From assembly GCF_050873445.1 (NCBI RefSeq), contig NZ_JBNMIU010000002.1, positions 20,551 through 84,550 of the forward strand: a DNA stretch of 64,000 bases, given 5' to 3'. The DNA comes from Acidaminococcus sp050873445 (GTDB lineage: Bacteria > Bacillota > Negativicutes > Acidaminococcales > Acidaminococcaceae). Shown here one piece after another: positions 62,879-64,000 of the stretch; the first letter of the stretch is position 1, and each line of letters starts with the position of its first letter. Both the position numbers and the translations under genes were made by a program. The notes beneath the pieces were generated by a model, which was given only the letters and a program-made list of their open reading frames with translations, was not told the DNA's origin and did not search any database.

Positions 62879-62921
62879 CAAATGGTAAAATTTCCTTGTT
62901 TCAAGGAAATTTTACCATTTT
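62879..62921. promoter_or_regulatory. 20-bp-arm palindrome, toxin-antitoxin operator
   Basis: Perfect 20-bp arms (AAATGGTAAAATTTCCTTG with A before it, and the complement) around TTT. It overlaps the -10 of the predicted promoter and lies about 20 bp before the antitoxin. Confidence 0.75.
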
Positions 62922-62937
62922 TACCATAAAAAGGCAA
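62909..62937 (-). promoter_or_regulatory. Toxin-antitoxin promoter
   Basis: Minus-strand TTGCCT (62932-62937) and TAAAAT (62909-62914, extended TG), spacer 17 bp. The -10 sits in one palindrome arm. Confidence 0.6.
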
Positions 62938-63121
62938 TTGGAATAAGTATGCTGACCGATTCGACTGGTGTCTCTGCATCGTTATTCGCAAACAATCCTG
63001 CCTCTGTCGGGAAAATGATGATACAATAAGTACTATCATAAACGTTCATCGATGGAGAGAATTGTCCAACTTCGCTGATAACCTCACCACCATTGTGCTG
63101 AAAGCAACTTACCTCGACCAT
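62921..63121 (-). CDS. Small ORF of unknown nature
   Basis: A 66-codon minus-strand frame (MVEVSCFQHNGGEVISEVGQ to ILIPIAFLW) ends at the toxin-antitoxin operator. It has no convincing ribosome binding site. It may be a fragment of a lost gene; no family recognised. Confidence 0.2.
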   Translation of the reverse strand: MVEVSCFQHNGGEVISEVGQFSPSMNVYDSTYCIIIFPTEAGLFANNDAETPVESVSILIPIAFLW

Positions 63122-63159
63122 AACGATGAATGATGAACCTGAAACCCGGAGGCTTTTCC

Positions 63160-63606
63160 ATGTCCAGACACTCTTCCTCTTTTTCCTGGCCAATTTGCAT
63201 CCTTCTGCTTTTAATCATTGCTTTTATCTGGGGACAGTCTCTGCAGTCCGGAACCATTTCCCATGGGGAAAGCCGGCGGGTACTGGGGCTGGTGCGGGAA
63301 CTTTTGGGGCACAATATCCTGACGGATTGGCTCACGGACAACAAAATCCGCCGCCTGGCCCATCTGACGGAATATGGGGCCTTTGGCCTGGTGGCCAGCC
63401 TGGGAGCCTGGCGGAAATGGGGCAGGGGCTGCAAGAAGTGGGTGCTGGCGCTGGGTGTTGTCATCGCTTCCCTGGATGAAACCATCCAATTTTTTGCCGG
63501 CGGCCGGACGGCGACCTGGCATGATGTGTGTGTGGATGCTGTTGGAGTGATGGCTGGGATTATGGTCGTATGGCTGATTTATCGGCGGCATTCACGTAGT
63601 GGCTAG
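63160..63606 (+). CDS. VanZ-family membrane protein
   Basis: A 148-residue protein with about four hydrophobic segments. The VanZ signature is present: RRLAHLTEYGAFGLVASLGA and SLDETIQFFAGGRTATWHDV followed by CVDAVGVMAGIM. VanZ proteins are linked to low-level teicoplanin resistance in one transposon, but most homologues have no known role, so no resistance is claimed. CGGAGG (63148-63153) is 6-7 bp before ATG 63160, preferred over ATG 63130. The stop lies inside a TAGTGAC-type repeat. Confidence 0.85.
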   Translation: MSRHSSSFSWPICILLLLIIAFIWGQSLQSGTISHGESRRVLGLVRELLGHNILTDWLTDNKIRRLAHLTEYGAFGLVASLGAWRKWGRGCKKWVLALGVVIASLDETIQFFAGGRTATWHDVCVDAVGVMAGIMVVWLIYRRHSRSG

Positions 63607-63632
63607 TGACTAGTGAGTAGTGGTTAGGGAGG
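63596..63632. repeat. TAGTGAC-unit repeat
   Basis: Five units (TAGTGG, CTAGTGA, CTAGTGA, GTAGTGG, TTAGGG) spanning the VanZ stop codon. Confidence 0.6.
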
Positions 63633-63791
63633 TGGAATCGGATAAACCGTACCCCTTGTCAAGGACAGTTTCTAAAAGTAGAACCCCCTGTTTTAGACAG
63701 TTCAACAATTCTGGTACCTTCAAAATAGACATCTGGTAATTGTCTATCAGAAGGCCCCCCAACCATCCAATCACATGCGCGGGCTCCTTGC
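63633..63791. other. Non-coding distal end of the IS3-type element
   Basis: No gene. Contains GTCAAGGACAGTTTCTAAAA near 63658, plausible as the inverted-repeat end of the element whose transposase follows, and a related GTTTTAGACAG near 63690. The exact end is not determinable without the other copy. Confidence 0.3.
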
Positions 63792-63822
63792 TCATAAAAT
63801 GGCCACTTTTGCCATTTTATGA
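63792..63822 (-). terminator. Hairpin after the transposase gene
   Basis: Perfect 12-bp stem TCATAAAATGGC/GCCATTTTATGA with an 8-nt loop, overlapping the transposase stop codon. Confidence 0.6.
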
Positions 63823-64000
63823 GGATAGCTGGTTCCCCAATTCACAAGCTCTCCGCTTGAACGCGGGAACCTCGGGTATCTGGGGAACATCAAGCGGATA
63901 AACACCTGTCGTCACAAATTGGTAAAACTCATTCGGTGACAGTTTCGCCAGCTCCCACTGGTATCGCTCGTTGTTGTAATAATCCATATAATCGTCTACG
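63817..64000 (-). CDS. IS3-family transposase, C-terminal part (runs off window)
   Basis: The minus-strand frame is open from the window end to TAA at 63817-63819, 60 codons. VDDYMDYYNNERYQWELAKL followed by SPNEFYQFV is the typical end of the IS3-group integrase core, after the last catalytic Glu. The C-terminal extension ending RACELGNQLSS is specific to this element. Whether the element is complete lies beyond the window. Confidence 0.8.
   Translation of the reverse strand, partial: VDDYMDYYNNERYQWELAKLSPNEFYQFVTTGVYPLDVPQIPEVPAFKRRACELGNQLSS

Noticed and set aside
63160..63606. Annotation as teicoplanin-resistance VanZ
   Set aside because: Only family membership is visible; no vanA-type operon is present.

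Overview
The window looks like a chromosomal segment of a Gram-negative-type Firmicute of the class Negativicutes, most likely Acidaminococcus or a close relative. This is inferred, not proven. The grounds are GC-rich codon use, firmicute gene order (mfd - spoVB-like - mazG - hup - divIC; rpmE - DUF1385 - prfA - prmC - sua5 - rpiB - ywlG - glyA - upp), strong AGGAGG ribosome binding sites, and an amino-acid-fermenter gene set (two-subunit serine dehydratase, several Na+-coupled amino-acid and carboxylate carriers, a full arginine operon). Most of the window is ordinary core genome, with tightly packed genes ending in intrinsic terminators.

Layout. 1-650: tail of a large beta-helix-type protein. 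741-2228: sodium/proline symporter on the minus strand. 2.5-13.98 kb: DUF1934 protein, argS, pyrG, glpX, mfd, lipid/polysaccharide flippase, mazG, HU and DivIC. 14.0-18.1 kb: serine-catabolism module (sdaAA, sdaAB and a dicarboxylate/amino-acid symporter) diverging from a LysR regulator through overlapping promoters. 18.1-25.9 kb: ribosome and one-carbon/nucleotide-salvage cluster. 26-31.2 kb: FliB-like protein, radical SAM protein, and a chorismate mutase/SLC13 transporter/serine hydrolase operon. 31.2-36.6 kb: decayed winged-helix gene, a 944-residue protein bracketed by zinc ribbons, a small membrane protein and three universal stress proteins. 36.6-41.1 kb: NhaC antiporter, AGCS symporter and aminotransferase. 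41.3-46.6 kb: polA, mutM, coaE, a lytic transglycosylase and three tRNA-Leu genes. 46.7-51.3 kb: TetR regulator with MATE pump, WYL regulator and pgi.

The accessory part begins after pgi. 51.4-54.1 kb is AT-richer and holds a 4Fe-4S protein remnant, a c-di-GMP-I (GEMM-I) riboswitch with its own terminator controlling a membrane GGDEF diguanylate cyclase, and a sirtuin remnant. After a monofunctional glycosyltransferase comes the arginine operon argB-D-F-G-H. Its promoter is embedded in an inverted repeat and is followed by a 37-codon, Lys/Arg-rich leader ORF. 61.0-64.0 kb is a scrap yard: an IS21 remnant, two MITE-like elements with a hairpin-carrying left end, an AbrB/RelE-type toxin-antitoxin pair under a 20-bp-arm palindrome, a VanZ-family protein, and the end of an IS3-family transposase running off the window.

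Two recurrent non-coding themes run through the segment. One is a family of terminators with a GGGGCTGTG stem. The other is an intergenic repeat built of TAGTGAC-like units, often next to a small GCCAGC hairpin and TTCCATCG. No rRNA genes and no CRISPR array were seen. The best candidates for something new are the riboswitch-controlled cyclase island, the arginine leader ORF, the MITE-like repeats and the double-zinc-ribbon protein.
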